A stretch of DNA of 64,000 nucleotides from CAUZFZ01 sp963579025 (GCA_963579025.1 CAUZFZ010000014.1:35115-99114); one strand, 5' to 3'. Shown: positions 9,563 through 18,578, counted from the first letter of the stretch. A program made the numbers and translations. Notes: generated by a model from the sequence alone, not told the origin.

Positions 9563-10978
9563 ATGAGGCACAGCGACGAACCGGTACTCGAAGATTTCCT
9601 GGAACACGCTCAAGACGTTGAGGCGGTGGCGCGGGACATTCTGTCTGGTCCAACACCGTTTGTGATGGGCGTGCATGGAGACTGGGGAGCGGGCAAGTCG
9701 AGCTTTCTGATGAAGCTCCGGTGGTTTCTGGCCGGAAGCAAGGTTGGTCCTCAAACTCCGAAGGAGCTGAACGAACTCGGGAAAACTCTTTGGCGCGAGA
9801 GTTACAAGGGTGGTGGCCAAGGCGTTGAGACCATTTGGTTCGAGGCGTGGCGGTATCAGTTCGAGACGACACCAATCGTGGCTCTGCTGAACGAAATTCG
9901 GGCGCATTTTGCGGAGCAGAAGGGATTCGTCGCGCGATCCCGTCGTGCGCTGGATCAAGCCGGCAAGCTCACCTACGCCGCTCTGATGTCGATCGAAGAA
10001 GTCACGAAGCAGATCGGTATTCAGCCAAGCAAGATCGTAAAGGGCGGCGAGAAGTGGGAACGGGACCGGTTGCAGGAACCGCTGCCGTCGAAGCTTTGTC
10101 GTGATCTGCTGGACGATGCGATTCGCACACTGCTCGGAAGGAACAAGGAACGCCGACTGATCGTCATGATTGACGATCTCGATCGTTGTGAGGGACACGT
10201 CGCGTTTCGGCTGCTGGAGGCGCTCAAAATCTACCTGTCGATTCCAAGCTGTGTGTTCGTGCTGGGCCTGGACTGGCGGACGATTCGGCAGGCGGTTGCC
10301 GGGCAAATGATCGAGAGCGGGATGATCGACAGCGAGCAGTCGCGTGCGGCGACTCTGCTGCGAGCGGACGACTATCTGGACAAGCTGTGTCAGGGCCTTC
10401 ATCGTTTGCCGCTGATCGCCGACGCCAGACCGTACCTCACCGAGCTGATCACCGTGCCGCCATTCGCGGACCCTGAGGACTGGATCGGCACAATCATCGA
10501 ACACCGGTTACTGCCTGCAAATCCGAGGAAGATCAAATCGTTCATCGGCGGCCTCATTCGGTACGTGAATCAGATGGCGACGATACTGGTCGGAGTTGAA
10601 TTGGATCGGGACCTTGCGCTGGTCGTCTCGTACCTCAAGCAGTATGAGAACGATGTTTTCCGAATTCTGGAGAATGACGAACGGTTCTGGAACGAGATCG
10701 TGCGGTTCTGCCGCATCGGCGGCCGCGACCCCCAGGCCGACACAGCGTGGCCGGACATGCATCCCGTGTTTGCAGAACGAAAGCTGCGTGACGCGCCCGA
10801 GTACTCCGGAACGGCCGCTGTGGACCAGGATCACGTACCGGCCGGATACTCACCCCTGTTCCCTGATCCGGCCGATGAGCGCGTTCTGCGCGTTGCCGAA
10901 CTCGTCCGCGCGTGGGACAACACAAAGAAGCTCACACCCGACCTGTTTCGTCAGTATGTCCAACTCCGGAGCCTCTGA
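9563..10978 (+). CDS. KAP-family P-loop NTPase (soluble type)
   Basis: Start ATG at 9563 (MRHSDEPVLEDFL), 471 residues; an open frame continues upstream only as a shadow of purL. Walker A GVHGDWGAGKSS lies at 36-47 and Walker B RLIVMIDDLDRCEGH near 196-210; WFEAWRYQ after Walker A is typical of KAP ATPases. Many KAP proteins carry membrane helices between Walker A and B; this one has only a charged helical insert and no hydrophobic span, so it is probably cytosolic. KAP ATPases are STAND-type signalling NTPases, some acting in phage exclusion (PifA). It starts 17 bp after purL and abuts the NACHT-LRR gene. Confidence 0.9.
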   Translation: MRHSDEPVLEDFLEHAQDVEAVARDILSGPTPFVMGVHGDWGAGKSSFLMKLRWFLAGSKVGPQTPKELNELGKTLWRESYKGGGQGVETIWFEAWRYQFETTPIVALLNEIRAHFAEQKGFVARSRRALDQAGKLTYAALMSIEEVTKQIGIQPSKIVKGGEKWERDRLQEPLPSKLCRDLLDDAIRTLLGRNKERRLIVMIDDLDRCEGHVAFRLLEALKIYLSIPSCVFVLGLDWRTIRQAVAGQMIESGMIDSEQSRAATLLRADDYLDKLCQGLHRLPLIADARPYLTELITVPPFADPEDWIGTIIEHRLLPANPRKIKSFIGGLIRYVNQMATILVGVELDRDLALVVSYLKQYENDVFRILENDERFWNEIVRFCRIGGRDPQADTAWPDMHPVFAERKLRDAPEYSGTAAVDQDHVPAGYSPLFPDPADERVLRVAELVRAWDNTKKLTPDLFRQYVQLRSL

Positions 10979-10980
10979 CC

Positions 10981-13605
10981 GTGGTACGTGTCCATCCCGA
11001 CGGTTCGAAGCCGCAGCCGGACGTGTCCCGGTTTGTTGATGTCTGGAATCATCAACTGTGGCATCGGTACATGACGAATCTGCTTCCGCGGTTTCGGCAC
11101 GTGCGATTTGTGGGGTACCCCAGTCTGAAGGACGTGCAGAACACGCGGATCGAGCGTCTGTACGTGCCCTTGAATCTCGGGCCGCGGCCGGTCACGCCGG
11201 ATCAGGCCGAGGAAGCCGAGCGGCATGGCATTCAGGAATTGCTCGACGAACACGGACGGCTCGTCGTGCTGGGCGATCCCGGCTCGGGAAAGTCGACGCT
11301 GATCGCCCACCTGACAACACTGCTGGCTCTGCAGCGCAGCAGTCTCGTGATTCCGTTGCCCGTCACTCTGCGCGATTATCGCATCGGCAAACACGTCACG
11401 TTCGACGACCTGCTCGATCAATTCTGCCGACAGCCGTTCTGGCCCGAGGGACTCACGCGGGAGGACCTGACGGGCGTTCTGAACTCGGGGCAGGCTCTGA
11501 TCCTGTTCGATGGGCTCGACGAGATCGGAAGTGTTGACGTGCGCAATCGACTGCGTGAACAGTTCTGGACCGCGTGTACGACCTACCCGGACTGTCGCTG
11601 GGTGCTGACATCTCGAATCGTGGGGTACGACGCGGTTCCGTTCGACCGCTTTGCAACTGAGGACGTGGCTGCCGGTGCGTTGGGCATGCACGACGACGGC
11701 GATTTCATTGATTTGTTGGGCGAAATGCCGAAGGAGGTTCGGCGAAAGATCCCTCGGCAACAGCATCTCGCCACAACCGTCTACATCGTCCCGTTCACCG
11801 ATGCCCAGATCGACCAGTTCGGACGAAACTGGTTTGCCGAGCGTGAAGACGATGATGATCAGGCGCAGACTGCCGCGGAAGAATTTGCCGCAGCCATCCG
11901 GAAACATCCCACGACGCACCGCCTGGCCCGCACGCCCAATCTGCTGACGATGATGGCCCTGATCTACCGTGTGCGGACACGACTTCCCAATGGCCGGACG
12001 CTGCTCTACGACGAGATCGCCGAGGCGTATCTGCAGACGATTCAGGCGCAGCGCAAGCTCGAACTGCCGCCCGCTCCGCTGGACAGTATGCGATCGTGGC
12101 TGGGATACGTGGCCTTTCAGATGCAGTTGCAGCGGCAGGCCACCGAGGATGACGACGACGACGGACGCGAGGTCCTGGCGAACGAGGATCAGGTCCGCAC
12201 GTGGATTGCCGAGGCTATCGACAACAGCAGCCAGACGCCCGACCCAACGCTGCCGGCCCGGTTTGTGGATTACCTCGCCCGCCGCAGTGGCCTGCTGCTG
12301 CCACGCGGCCTGGATGATGCCGGGGCACCGTTGTTTGCCTTCATGCATCTGTCGTTTCAGGAGTACTTCGCCGCATGGCACATTCGCGATGTGATTACCG
12401 CGCCGCGCTGGCTCATGCGTGGCAGTCCCCGATCACCAACCGGGTCGGACGAACTGGCGGCATGGGCCGACAGTGACCGCTGGCGGGAAACACTGTTCTT
12501 TCTCGCCGAAATGCTGGCCAGCAAAAGCGACTGGCCGGACGAACTGGCGACCATCCTGTTTGGTGAAGACGTGACGCTGCTGAGCAACGCGGCGGAGGCA
12601 GCGAGTGACACGCGCGCTGAACTGGCTGCGGCACTGGCCGTCGACCCGTACTCCGGACTGACCACGTCGTTGCGCCAGAAACTGGTGGAATCATGTTGTC
12701 GCTGGGAGGTCGCACGACAGGCTGCAGACCCCGAGTCAGATCGTCCGCCGGTCGTTATCGACGCCTTGCTCTCCGCCGACGGTGAGCAGTTGGCAACAGC
12801 CTGGAGAGTGTTTCTCGATGAGGCGCGCGACGCGAGTCTTCAGTCTCTCGATTTGAATCAGACGTCGGTGTCTGACCTGAGTGGTCTGTCTGGACTGTCG
12901 AGTCTTCGGATTCTCAATTTGACTCAGACGTCGGTGTCTGACCTGAGTGGTCTGTCTGGACTGTCGAGTCTTCAGTATCTCGATTTGACTCAGACGTCGG
13001 TGTCTGACCTGAGTGGTCTGTCTGGACTGTCGAGTCTTCAGTCTCTCGATTTGAATCAGACGTCGGTGTCTGACCTGAGTGGTCTGTCTGGACTGTCGAG
13101 TCTTCGGATTCTCCATTTGAATCAGACGTCGGTGTCAGACCTGAGTGGTCTGTCTGGACTGTCGAGTCTTCAGTATCTCGATTTGACTCAGACGTCGGTG
13201 TCTGACCTGAGTGGTCTGTCTGGACTGTCGAGTCTTCGGATTCTCCATTTGAATCAGACGTCGGTGTCTGACCTGAGTGGTCTGTCTGGACTGTCGAGTC
13301 TTCAGTATCTCAATTTGAATCAGACGTCGGTGTCAGACGTGCGTGGTCTGTCTGGACTGTCGAGTCTTCGGATTCTCAATTTGAATCAGACGTCGGTGTC
13401 TGACCTGAGTGGTCTGTCTGGACTGTCGAGTCTTCGGTATCTCCATTTGAATCAGACGTCGGTGTCTGACCTGAGTGGTCTGTCTGGACTGTCGAGTCTT
13501 CGGTATCTCCATTTGAATCAGACGTCGGTGTCGGACGACGCGGTCGCGGCGTTTAACGCTGCGCGCGAGCGGCAGGGCCTGAATAGTGTACATATAGTTA
13601 GATAG
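10981..13605 (+). CDS. NACHT NTPase with C-terminal leucine-rich repeats (NLR-like)
   Basis: I place the start at GTG 10981, 2 bp after the KAP stop (874 residues); an ATG at 10912 would overlap KAP by 67 bp. After ~95 residues comes Walker A LGDPGSGKST (about 97-106), Walker B ILFDGLDEIG (about 174-183), then the NACHT helical region including FMHLSFQEYFAAW. Residues 619-852 are ten full and one partial 22-residue LRR of consensus S-L-x-x-L-x-L-x-QTSVSDLSGLSGLS. Bacterial NACHT proteins of this architecture are known anti-phage sensors; no separate effector domain is recognisable here. It forms a compact pair with the KAP gene. Confidence 0.9.
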   Translation: MVRVHPDGSKPQPDVSRFVDVWNHQLWHRYMTNLLPRFRHVRFVGYPSLKDVQNTRIERLYVPLNLGPRPVTPDQAEEAERHGIQELLDEHGRLVVLGDPGSGKSTLIAHLTTLLALQRSSLVIPLPVTLRDYRIGKHVTFDDLLDQFCRQPFWPEGLTREDLTGVLNSGQALILFDGLDEIGSVDVRNRLREQFWTACTTYPDCRWVLTSRIVGYDAVPFDRFATEDVAAGALGMHDDGDFIDLLGEMPKEVRRKIPRQQHLATTVYIVPFTDAQIDQFGRNWFAEREDDDDQAQTAAEEFAAAIRKHPTTHRLARTPNLLTMMALIYRVRTRLPNGRTLLYDEIAEAYLQTIQAQRKLELPPAPLDSMRSWLGYVAFQMQLQRQATEDDDDDGREVLANEDQVRTWIAEAIDNSSQTPDPTLPARFVDYLARRSGLLLPRGLDDAGAPLFAFMHLSFQEYFAAWHIRDVITAPRWLMRGSPRSPTGSDELAAWADSDRWRETLFFLAEMLASKSDWPDELATILFGEDVTLLSNAAEAASDTRAELAAALAVDPYSGLTTSLRQKLVESCCRWEVARQAADPESDRPPVVIDALLSADGEQLATAWRVFLDEARDASLQSLDLNQTSVSDLSGLSGLSSLRILNLTQTSVSDLSGLSGLSSLQYLDLTQTSVSDLSGLSGLSSLQSLDLNQTSVSDLSGLSGLSSLRILHLNQTSVSDLSGLSGLSSLQYLDLTQTSVSDLSGLSGLSSLRILHLNQTSVSDLSGLSGLSSLQYLNLNQTSVSDVRGLSGLSSLRILNLNQTSVSDLSGLSGLSSLRYLHLNQTSVSDLSGLSGLSSLRYLHLNQTSVSDDAVAAFNAARERQGLNSVHIVR
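12835..13536 (+). repeat. tandem 66-bp repeats encoding LRRs (10 full + 1 partial)
   Basis: Ten consecutive 66-bp units (12835-13494) plus a 42-bp partial unit share nearly all bases. Differences fall mainly at codons 3, 4, 6 and 8 of each unit (Gln/Arg; Ser/Ile/Tyr; Asp/Asn/His; Asn/Thr). Unit 8 alone reads Val-Arg in place of Leu-Ser. The remaining codons are identical, pointing to recent tandem expansion or gene-conversion homogenisation. This is a protein-coding repeat with no spacers, so it is not a CRISPR. Confidence 0.95.
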
Positions 13606-14003
13606 CGAGTCGCGAATACTGCCGAGTCCCGGTTTTCTGCGACGTTTTGCTCCGTCTGCGTGCCATCACGGGCCGACTCGGCGTCCTCATGAGCCGACTG
13701 AGGACGCTGACACTCCGACTGACGGGACTCACTGACGGCCGGACCATTCCCACACGCCGACCAGGCCGGGTCACACTCCGACAATGGCCAGTCACGCCTC
13801 GACGCACCTCCCTCAAACACCGTCGGCACTTCCCACCGGCCGAATCCTCGCGTGGCCGCTGGGAACGGGCCCGACCACGAAATCCGAGTTCCATGAGCGC
13901 ACCGTCTCCCAGGCGAAGAGGTGACGATTCTTGCGAAGTGGCGCAGTCCCACTAAGGTTTCGTGTATCGGTCACCGCATCATTCTGCCGCAGGGGAGCGT
14001 ACC
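13606..14003. other. intergenic region downstream of NACHT-LRR gene
   Basis: No convincing gene. A 9-bp perfect stem (13681-13689 with 13699-13707, 9-nt loop) is present but has no T-run. Short frames on both strands are Arg/Ser-rich and look like noise. The last bases hold the ribosome site (aggggag, about 13991-13997) for the oxidoreductase at 14004. Confidence 0.6.
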
Positions 14004-15335
14004 ATGAAGAACGACGTATCAAACCGGCGTGATTTTCTGCAACGAGCTGGCGAAGTCACGACAGTCGCCGCCGGTGCGACAGCACTGGGCGGTGTCCACT
14101 CGTGGGCAGCTTCTGCCGCCGAACCCGTGCATCTCGGCATCATCGGCTGCGGCGGGATTATGACGCATCATGTCAAAGGGCTGGCGCCACGGGACGATGC
14201 GAAGATCGCATGGTTGTGCGACGTCGATCCGGCTCAGGTTGCTCGGATGGCTGGTGTCATCAGTGCCGCCGGAGCACGTCCGGCCAAACGGACGCTCAAG
14301 TACGAGGACGTGCTTAAGGATTCGAATGTTGATGCCGTCATTATTGCGACGCCGCATCACTGGCATGCACCCATCGCGCTGGAAGCGATGGCGGCCGGTA
14401 AGGACACGTACATCGAGAAGCCGATCTCACACGTCTTCAATGAAGGTCCGCTGATCATTGAGGCCGCGAAGAAGTACAAGCGAGTCGTGCAGCAGGGCAG
14501 TCAGATGCGCAGCAGTCCGGTGACCGCGAAGGCTCGGAAGCTGCTCGAGGATGGGATCATTGGTGACATCAAAGTCGCTCGGGCCTGGACGGCGGAAACT
14601 CGCAACGTCGTGAAGCCGGTTCCGGACAGTCAGCCGCCGTCTGGATGCGACTACGACCGCTGGCTCGGCCCGGCTCCGAAGCGTCCGTTTAATAAACATC
14701 GCTTTCATTCGACCTGGCGAATGTATCGCGATTACGGCAATGGTGAGATCGGCGATGATGGAATCCACGATCTCGATATGGCCGCCTGGGGACTGGGTGT
14801 TGATTCACTGCCGAAGCAGATCACCGCTCGCGGAAGTCGCATGATGCTGCACGGTCACGCCAGCGAGTATCCCGACAACATGCACGTCCAGTACGAGTAC
14901 GAAGACGGCCGGTTGCTCATCTATGAGAACTACCCGTTTACAAGTTACGGCCTGCATGGCTTCGATAACGGCAATGTCTTCTACGGCACGAAGGGCTACA
15001 TGATTTTCTCGCGTCGTGGAGCTTTCAGCGTGTTCCTTGGCCACAAAGGTGAACCCGGCCCGACCGAAGGCAAAGACCTGCGCGGTCAAAGAGGCTACAC
15101 CGAGCACATGTCCGACTTCCTGGACGCCGTACGCACGCGGCGAGTGGAAACGGCGGCATCAGCACAGAAAGCGCACTTCAGTTGTTCTCTCGTGCATCTC
15201 GGAGAGATCGCCTACCGCACCGACGGCCGAGTCAACTTCGATCCTGCAAAAGGTGTGTTCATCGACAATGACATAGCCAACGGGATGCTGACCAAGAACT
15301 ACCGGGAGCCATTCGGTTTGCCCGAGACCGCATGA
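14004..15335 (+). CDS. Tat-exported Gfo/Idh/MocA-family oxidoreductase
   Basis: The start at ATG 14004 follows an aggggag ribosome site and gives a twin-arginine signal (NRRDFLQRAG, residues 6-15) with an Ala-rich hydrophobic stretch ending in WAASAAE. The mature protein has a Rossmann motif LGIIGCGGIMTHH, the family EKP motif (YIEKPISHVF) and an alpha/beta C-terminal domain with DDGIHDLDMAAWGL. These enzymes oxidise sugar-type substrates using a bound NAD(P). Export by Tat fits a pre-folded cofactor enzyme acting in the planctomycete periplasm. The substrate is unknown. A terminator hairpin lies 30 bp downstream. Confidence 0.88.
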   Translation: MKNDVSNRRDFLQRAGEVTTVAAGATALGGVHSWAASAAEPVHLGIIGCGGIMTHHVKGLAPRDDAKIAWLCDVDPAQVARMAGVISAAGARPAKRTLKYEDVLKDSNVDAVIIATPHHWHAPIALEAMAAGKDTYIEKPISHVFNEGPLIIEAAKKYKRVVQQGSQMRSSPVTAKARKLLEDGIIGDIKVARAWTAETRNVVKPVPDSQPPSGCDYDRWLGPAPKRPFNKHRFHSTWRMYRDYGNGEIGDDGIHDLDMAAWGLGVDSLPKQITARGSRMMLHGHASEYPDNMHVQYEYEDGRLLIYENYPFTSYGLHGFDNGNVFYGTKGYMIFSRRGAFSVFLGHKGEPGPTEGKDLRGQRGYTEHMSDFLDAVRTRRVETAASAQKAHFSCSLVHLGEIAYRTDGRVNFDPAKGVFIDNDIANGMLTKNYREPFGLPETA

Positions 15336-15364
15336 CTCTGCACTTACTCAGTCTTGAAAAACAG

Positions 15365-15396
15365 AAAGCCCGACTCTCAAGTGAGAGTCGGGCTTT
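15365..15396. terminator. bidirectional rho-independent terminator
   Basis: A 14-bp perfect stem (15365-15378 with 15383-15396) closes a 4-nt loop. The stem begins AAAGCCCGACTCTC, so A and T runs flank it on both strands. It sits between the convergent oxidoreductase (plus) and secreted protein (minus) genes and can serve both. Confidence 0.88.
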
Positions 15397-15436
15397 GTTA
15401 TTCCACGGGAACTGTGACGCTTCGCCACATGCCCGA

Positions 15437-16222
15437 TCAATACGACGCGCGGCGGACGCTCGAATTGTAGATCGTCTTATTAAGCGCTTCCGGGTCGTTA
15501 GGATTCGGGACGGGAACCGGGACGGGAGGGAGTTCCTCGGGGACCGCTTCGAGTTTTTGCGGGACCGGCTGGGCCGCGCTGGGAATCATGTGCTGCGGGA
15601 CCCAGGCATGGTTGATGCGACGCCATTGCCAGAAGGTGCCATCCGGCGCCATCTCGCAGTTGCGCACGTGCCATGTGCGAGGATCGGGTGGTGGTGGCAG
15701 AATGTTTTTCGGCTGCCAGACTGGGACCGTCTGATAGTAATAACCCATCTGTGTCGTGTCCGTCGGCTGGGCAATGATGGGATAGCTTCGGGCTCCCGCA
15801 CGGGGGCCGGCGCCGGGTTGGCCAGCGAAGTGTTCCGGGCGGTAGTTCTGATACACGGGCTGGACTCGCTTGATCGGCCGGTTGCCGACGTTGGACCAGC
15901 CATAGTCTGGTGGCAGGGCGTAGTAGTCGGGGTCCAGTAGCCAGCGAACTGCCGGCGGCGTCCAGACACCCATATGCCCCGGGCAATTGGGCTGGCCGCA
16001 GGTATTGCAACAGCCGTGAAACGGCAGGGGCATGTAAGTCCAGTATGTGGGATTCGGTGGCTGTCGCCGTTTGGCCGGTATGTGTGCGTAGTACTGGTAG
16101 ATTTTGTCTGGGTGCGGGACAGGAACTCGGGCAGCCCCATCCTGTGCGTGCAGTGTCGTGCTGAACAGGCCGATCCCGGCCAGGCACAGCATGGACGAGC
16201 GAAGGGCGGTGTGAAGCGTCAT
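15437..16222 (-). CDS. secreted Pro/Tyr-rich hypothetical protein
   Basis: I choose the ATG at 16222, which gives a signal peptide (MTLHTALRSSMLCLAGIGLF, cleavage after LHA). The longer frame upstream has no ribosome site. The mature 240 residues are rich in Pro, Tyr and Trp with a short cysteine cluster (GCCNTCGQPNCPGH) and a C-terminal PVPVPVPNPND run. Composition suggests an extracytoplasmic or cell-surface structural protein. It is the last of three minus-strand genes for similar secreted proteins (down from 18127). No domain recognised. Confidence 0.72.
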   Translation of the reverse strand: MTLHTALRSSMLCLAGIGLFSTTLHAQDGAARVPVPHPDKIYQYYAHIPAKRRQPPNPTYWTYMPLPFHGCCNTCGQPNCPGHMGVWTPPAVRWLLDPDYYALPPDYGWSNVGNRPIKRVQPVYQNYRPEHFAGQPGAGPRAGARSYPIIAQPTDTTQMGYYYQTVPVWQPKNILPPPPDPRTWHVRNCEMAPDGTFWQWRRINHAWVPQHMIPSAAQPVPQKLEAVPEELPPVPVPVPNPNDPEALNKTIYNSSVRRASY

Positions 16223-16296
16223 GTTTCCGCTTTCAGATTCGGGACGTTTGTCAGAAATCGAGCCGAAGCATCGCCGGGTCTGGTAATGAACGATGA

Positions 16297-17229
16297 TTAG
16301 AAGCGGGGTCGGACCAGAGACGAGATTGGTGTCAGCCGACTCGAAGGCGTGCCCCAGCCGAAGTTGTATTGGTAATGCACATTCGGTGGCAGCGGGATGG
16401 CCGTGGGAACTCCCGTGGCGGGAGCCGCGTACAACTGGCTGTCGCGTGCGTCCCAGTGGTCTGGCTGAGCGGCATAGATTCGCTCGTATTGACCGAATGG
16501 AGCACACCCCTCACCGCAGCAACCGCGTGGCTTGAAGTAATTCAACTTGTTGTGGAGGTGGGCTCCCCATACGTGATTGCGGTACGCCCGGCGGCACTCG
16601 AATTCCATTCGCTGCTGCTGCAGCCAGAAGTCCACCGCATTGGGCTGACGATAGGGACCCAGGCCCAGATCCTGTTTGATACCACATTCCCACATCCACA
16701 GATCACGTTTCAGGTCGCCTACCGTATACGGTCGACCGGCGCAGACTTCGGGGCTGAGACCACCCCCCGGTGTGGCAAAGCAAGGCGCCGAGTTTGGGCA
16801 GGCGCCGTTCATGCATCCACCAAGCTGGTTAGTCGCCGATCCGCAGGCGTTGCAACCGGCGGACGGTTGACTGGCCACGGCACGAGGTCCACAGGTCATG
16901 CCGACACCACAAGCATTACCACGGCGACCAGCGGTTGGAACTCTTGCAACTCCGTCCGCTTCTTCCGCCTGCGTGGCAGCTGGTTCTTCGGCTGTGGGTG
17001 CAGCAGGCTGCGCCGGATCAGGTGTCGCCGGTTGTATCGGAGCTGGAACGGGTACTGGCACGGGTGCCGGTGGTACTGCTGGTTCGGCTGTGGGGGCTGG
17101 TGCCGCCGGTTTCGGTGGCGCCTCCGGTGCGGGCGGAGCCGGTGCGTCCTGAGCCAGCAGTCCGGCCGGGACGAGCAGACACACGGCGATTGCGGCCCGC
17201 AGTCGAAGTGGGTTGAATCGAGTCACCAT
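16297..17229 (-). CDS. secreted Pro/Ala- and Cys-rich hypothetical protein
   Basis: The start at ATG 17229 opens a signal peptide (LRAAIAVCLLVPAGLLAQ). A long Pro/Ala/Val/Glu low-complexity linker follows (roughly residues 27-95), then a Cys-rich part (GNACGVGMTC, GCNACG, GGCMNGACPNSAPC) and a Trp/Tyr-containing C-terminal part ending in SSLVRPRF. The pattern of a flexible linker plus disulfide-prone region suggests an envelope protein. The C-terminal region resembles that of its downstream neighbour in style (PPNVHYQYNFGWG). Function unknown. Confidence 0.72.
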   Translation of the reverse strand: MVTRFNPLRLRAAIAVCLLVPAGLLAQDAPAPPAPEAPPKPAAPAPTAEPAVPPAPVPVPVPAPIQPATPDPAQPAAPTAEEPAATQAEEADGVARVPTAGRRGNACGVGMTCGPRAVASQPSAGCNACGSATNQLGGCMNGACPNSAPCFATPGGGLSPEVCAGRPYTVGDLKRDLWMWECGIKQDLGLGPYRQPNAVDFWLQQQRMEFECRRAYRNHVWGAHLHNKLNYFKPRGCCGEGCAPFGQYERIYAAQPDHWDARDSQLYAAPATGVPTAIPLPPNVHYQYNFGWGTPSSRLTPISSLVRPRF

Positions 17230-17605
17230 AATCGTCGTCCCTGATCGCTGTGGTTTGAGGAGCCGGGCTGGCATTCTGTTCCGAATATCCAGTGCTCTGT
17301 CATAGGTGGAACTTAGGGCGCGTGCAGAAACTATTTTCGGTCTTCCGGGAGCTTCGCCCTCCCCGTTGTTTCTGCACTTGTCCTTAGGGTCGGTCGTTTG
17401 TAGCCGGAGTCGCAAGACTTCGGGACTTGCCGGGCGGAACCGAATTCTTGCGAATCCGGCTACCCTGAAATACTGGTTTGATACAGCACCAGTGCTGTGT
17501 CAGCCGTGAAGTGATGGATGTAGCCGAACTCGCCAGAGTTTGGTTTCCGCGGGTCCGGCCAAAGTCTGGCGACTTCGGCTACCCATCTAAACGCGACCGA
17601 CACAG
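17230..17605. other. intergenic region with two family G palindromes
   Basis: Holds two related inverted repeats, each starting gtagccg and ending cggctac (17400-17462 and 17520-17582), about 57 bp apart, and a short palindrome acagcaccagtgctgt at about 17484-17499. No gene is evident. The 17230-17330 part should contain the promoter of the minus-strand Cys-rich protein gene. Confidence 0.7.
17400..17582. repeat. family G palindrome, two copies
   Basis: Copy 1 pairs gtagccggagtcgcaagact (17400 on) with its near-complement ending at 17462. Copy 2 pairs gtagccgaactcgccagagt (17520 on) with its near-complement ending at 17582. The two copies share the outer gtagccg(a/g) and the placement of a tcgc core but differ elsewhere, as expected of compensatory change in a stem. 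Confidence 0.8.
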
Positions 17606-18127
17606 CTAGTTACGGTTTCGGCCCAGGTTGAAGACGTTGGTGTTCATCGGTGGGACGAACATCGCCTTCCACGGGATTCTCGAGCTGTATTTGGTTTTGA
17701 CTTCCGTACCCATCAGCTCCCATCGGTCGTGCGATTCCATGCCAAAGGGTGTCAGCAGCCAGTTGCCACGGACGCGGTAGTAGAAGGGTGGGTACAACCC
17801 TCGGTATTCGTGTTCGTGCATCAACTCATGCGGCGCGAATGCCTGGTTCGTGTACATCGTGCCGCCGACCTGGGCCGGAATGTCCTGGCTGGGTGTTGGA
17901 TAAAGTGGCGCTCCCAGTTGCGGGTACTGACCTTTGGCCACCGTTGGCCCATACATTCCCCGTCGAGGAGTTGGATGCGACGTCGCTCGGGCAATCCGCT
18001 GCGGCGCGGCATATCCACCGGGGTATGCCCGAGGGGTCTGGTACGGATACGGCACCTGAGCTGCGGCCTGGTCCAGACATACGCTCGTCAACAGAACCGC
18101 GAACAGTGGTAGTGAGCTGCGAACCAT
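17606..18127 (-). CDS. secreted Tyr/Pro-rich hypothetical protein
   Basis: A 173-residue protein with a signal peptide (SSLPLFAVLLTSVCLDQAAA). The mature N-terminus is Tyr/Pro/Gly-rich (VPYPYQTPRAYPGG), and the C-terminal half contains GNWLLTPFGMESHDRWELMG and ends NVFNLGRNRN. It belongs with the two other secreted low-complexity proteins on this strand but is separated from them by palindromic repeats. No recognised domain; probably surface-associated. Confidence 0.7.
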   Translation of the reverse strand: MVRSSLPLFAVLLTSVCLDQAAAQVPYPYQTPRAYPGGYAAPQRIARATSHPTPRRGMYGPTVAKGQYPQLGAPLYPTPSQDIPAQVGGTMYTNQAFAPHELMHEHEYRGLYPPFYYRVRGNWLLTPFGMESHDRWELMGTEVKTKYSSRIPWKAMFVPPMNTNVFNLGRNRN

Positions 18128-18578
18128 GACTCTCTCCCGGGACCGCTAGAACGAGCTTCACGAGCCGACATCCATGCCGGTTGTTTTGTGTGCAGGTCCC
18201 TCGAAACGGTGATCGTTCAGAGGCTCATGCACTACGTGAATTCGGCCACTGCGGATTGCTCCGATGAATCATTCTGTGAGCTTCGAGGCGATTCGGTGGT
18301 GTTTGCAGAATCTGTTGGTACGTAAAGACTTACGAGCAGCCTTAGAATCCTGACAAGTGTTGTGACGGCTACAATCCGGTGACTCACTGTGGTGGGAAAA
18401 GTCTCGCTGATCGTTACACTTTGCCGCTTCACGACCGCGGTCCGGGCGACGTTCAGTGACGTCGCTCTTCCATACGCCGGATGCGTACGAATCAGCCTGG
18501 AATCGAAGCCGTCTGGTACAGACGCATGTAGACCCGGCTTGCGGTGAATCGCTTTGAGCGAAGTTTCGGGAGGATCCC
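18128..18578. other. intergenic region upstream of the gyrase-type gene
   Basis: A 451-bp gap between a minus-strand secreted-protein gene and the plus-strand topoisomerase gene, so it must carry promoters for both. I see no convincing -35/-10 pair, gene or RNA. The right end contains the strong ribosome site GGGAGGA (about 18568-18574) that supports the TTG start at 18579. Confidence 0.55.

Noticed and set aside
10951..12381. 476-codon minus-strand frame
   Set aside because: Antisense to the NACHT gene; composition matches a reverse reading, no motifs.
12835..13536. Regular tandem repeats that could be mistaken for a CRISPR array
   Set aside because: The units are contiguous, have no spacers, and are in frame with a protein-coding LRR domain.
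12736..13593. Long minus-strand frames opposite the LRR repeats
   Set aside because: They are reverse readings of the 66-bp repeats, consist of Arg/Gln/Thr-rich repeats, and have no start signals.
13647..13955. 102-codon plus-strand frame after the NACHT-LRR gene
   Set aside because: Leu/Arg/Thr-rich with no ribosome site or domain; not distinguishable from noise in GC-rich DNA.
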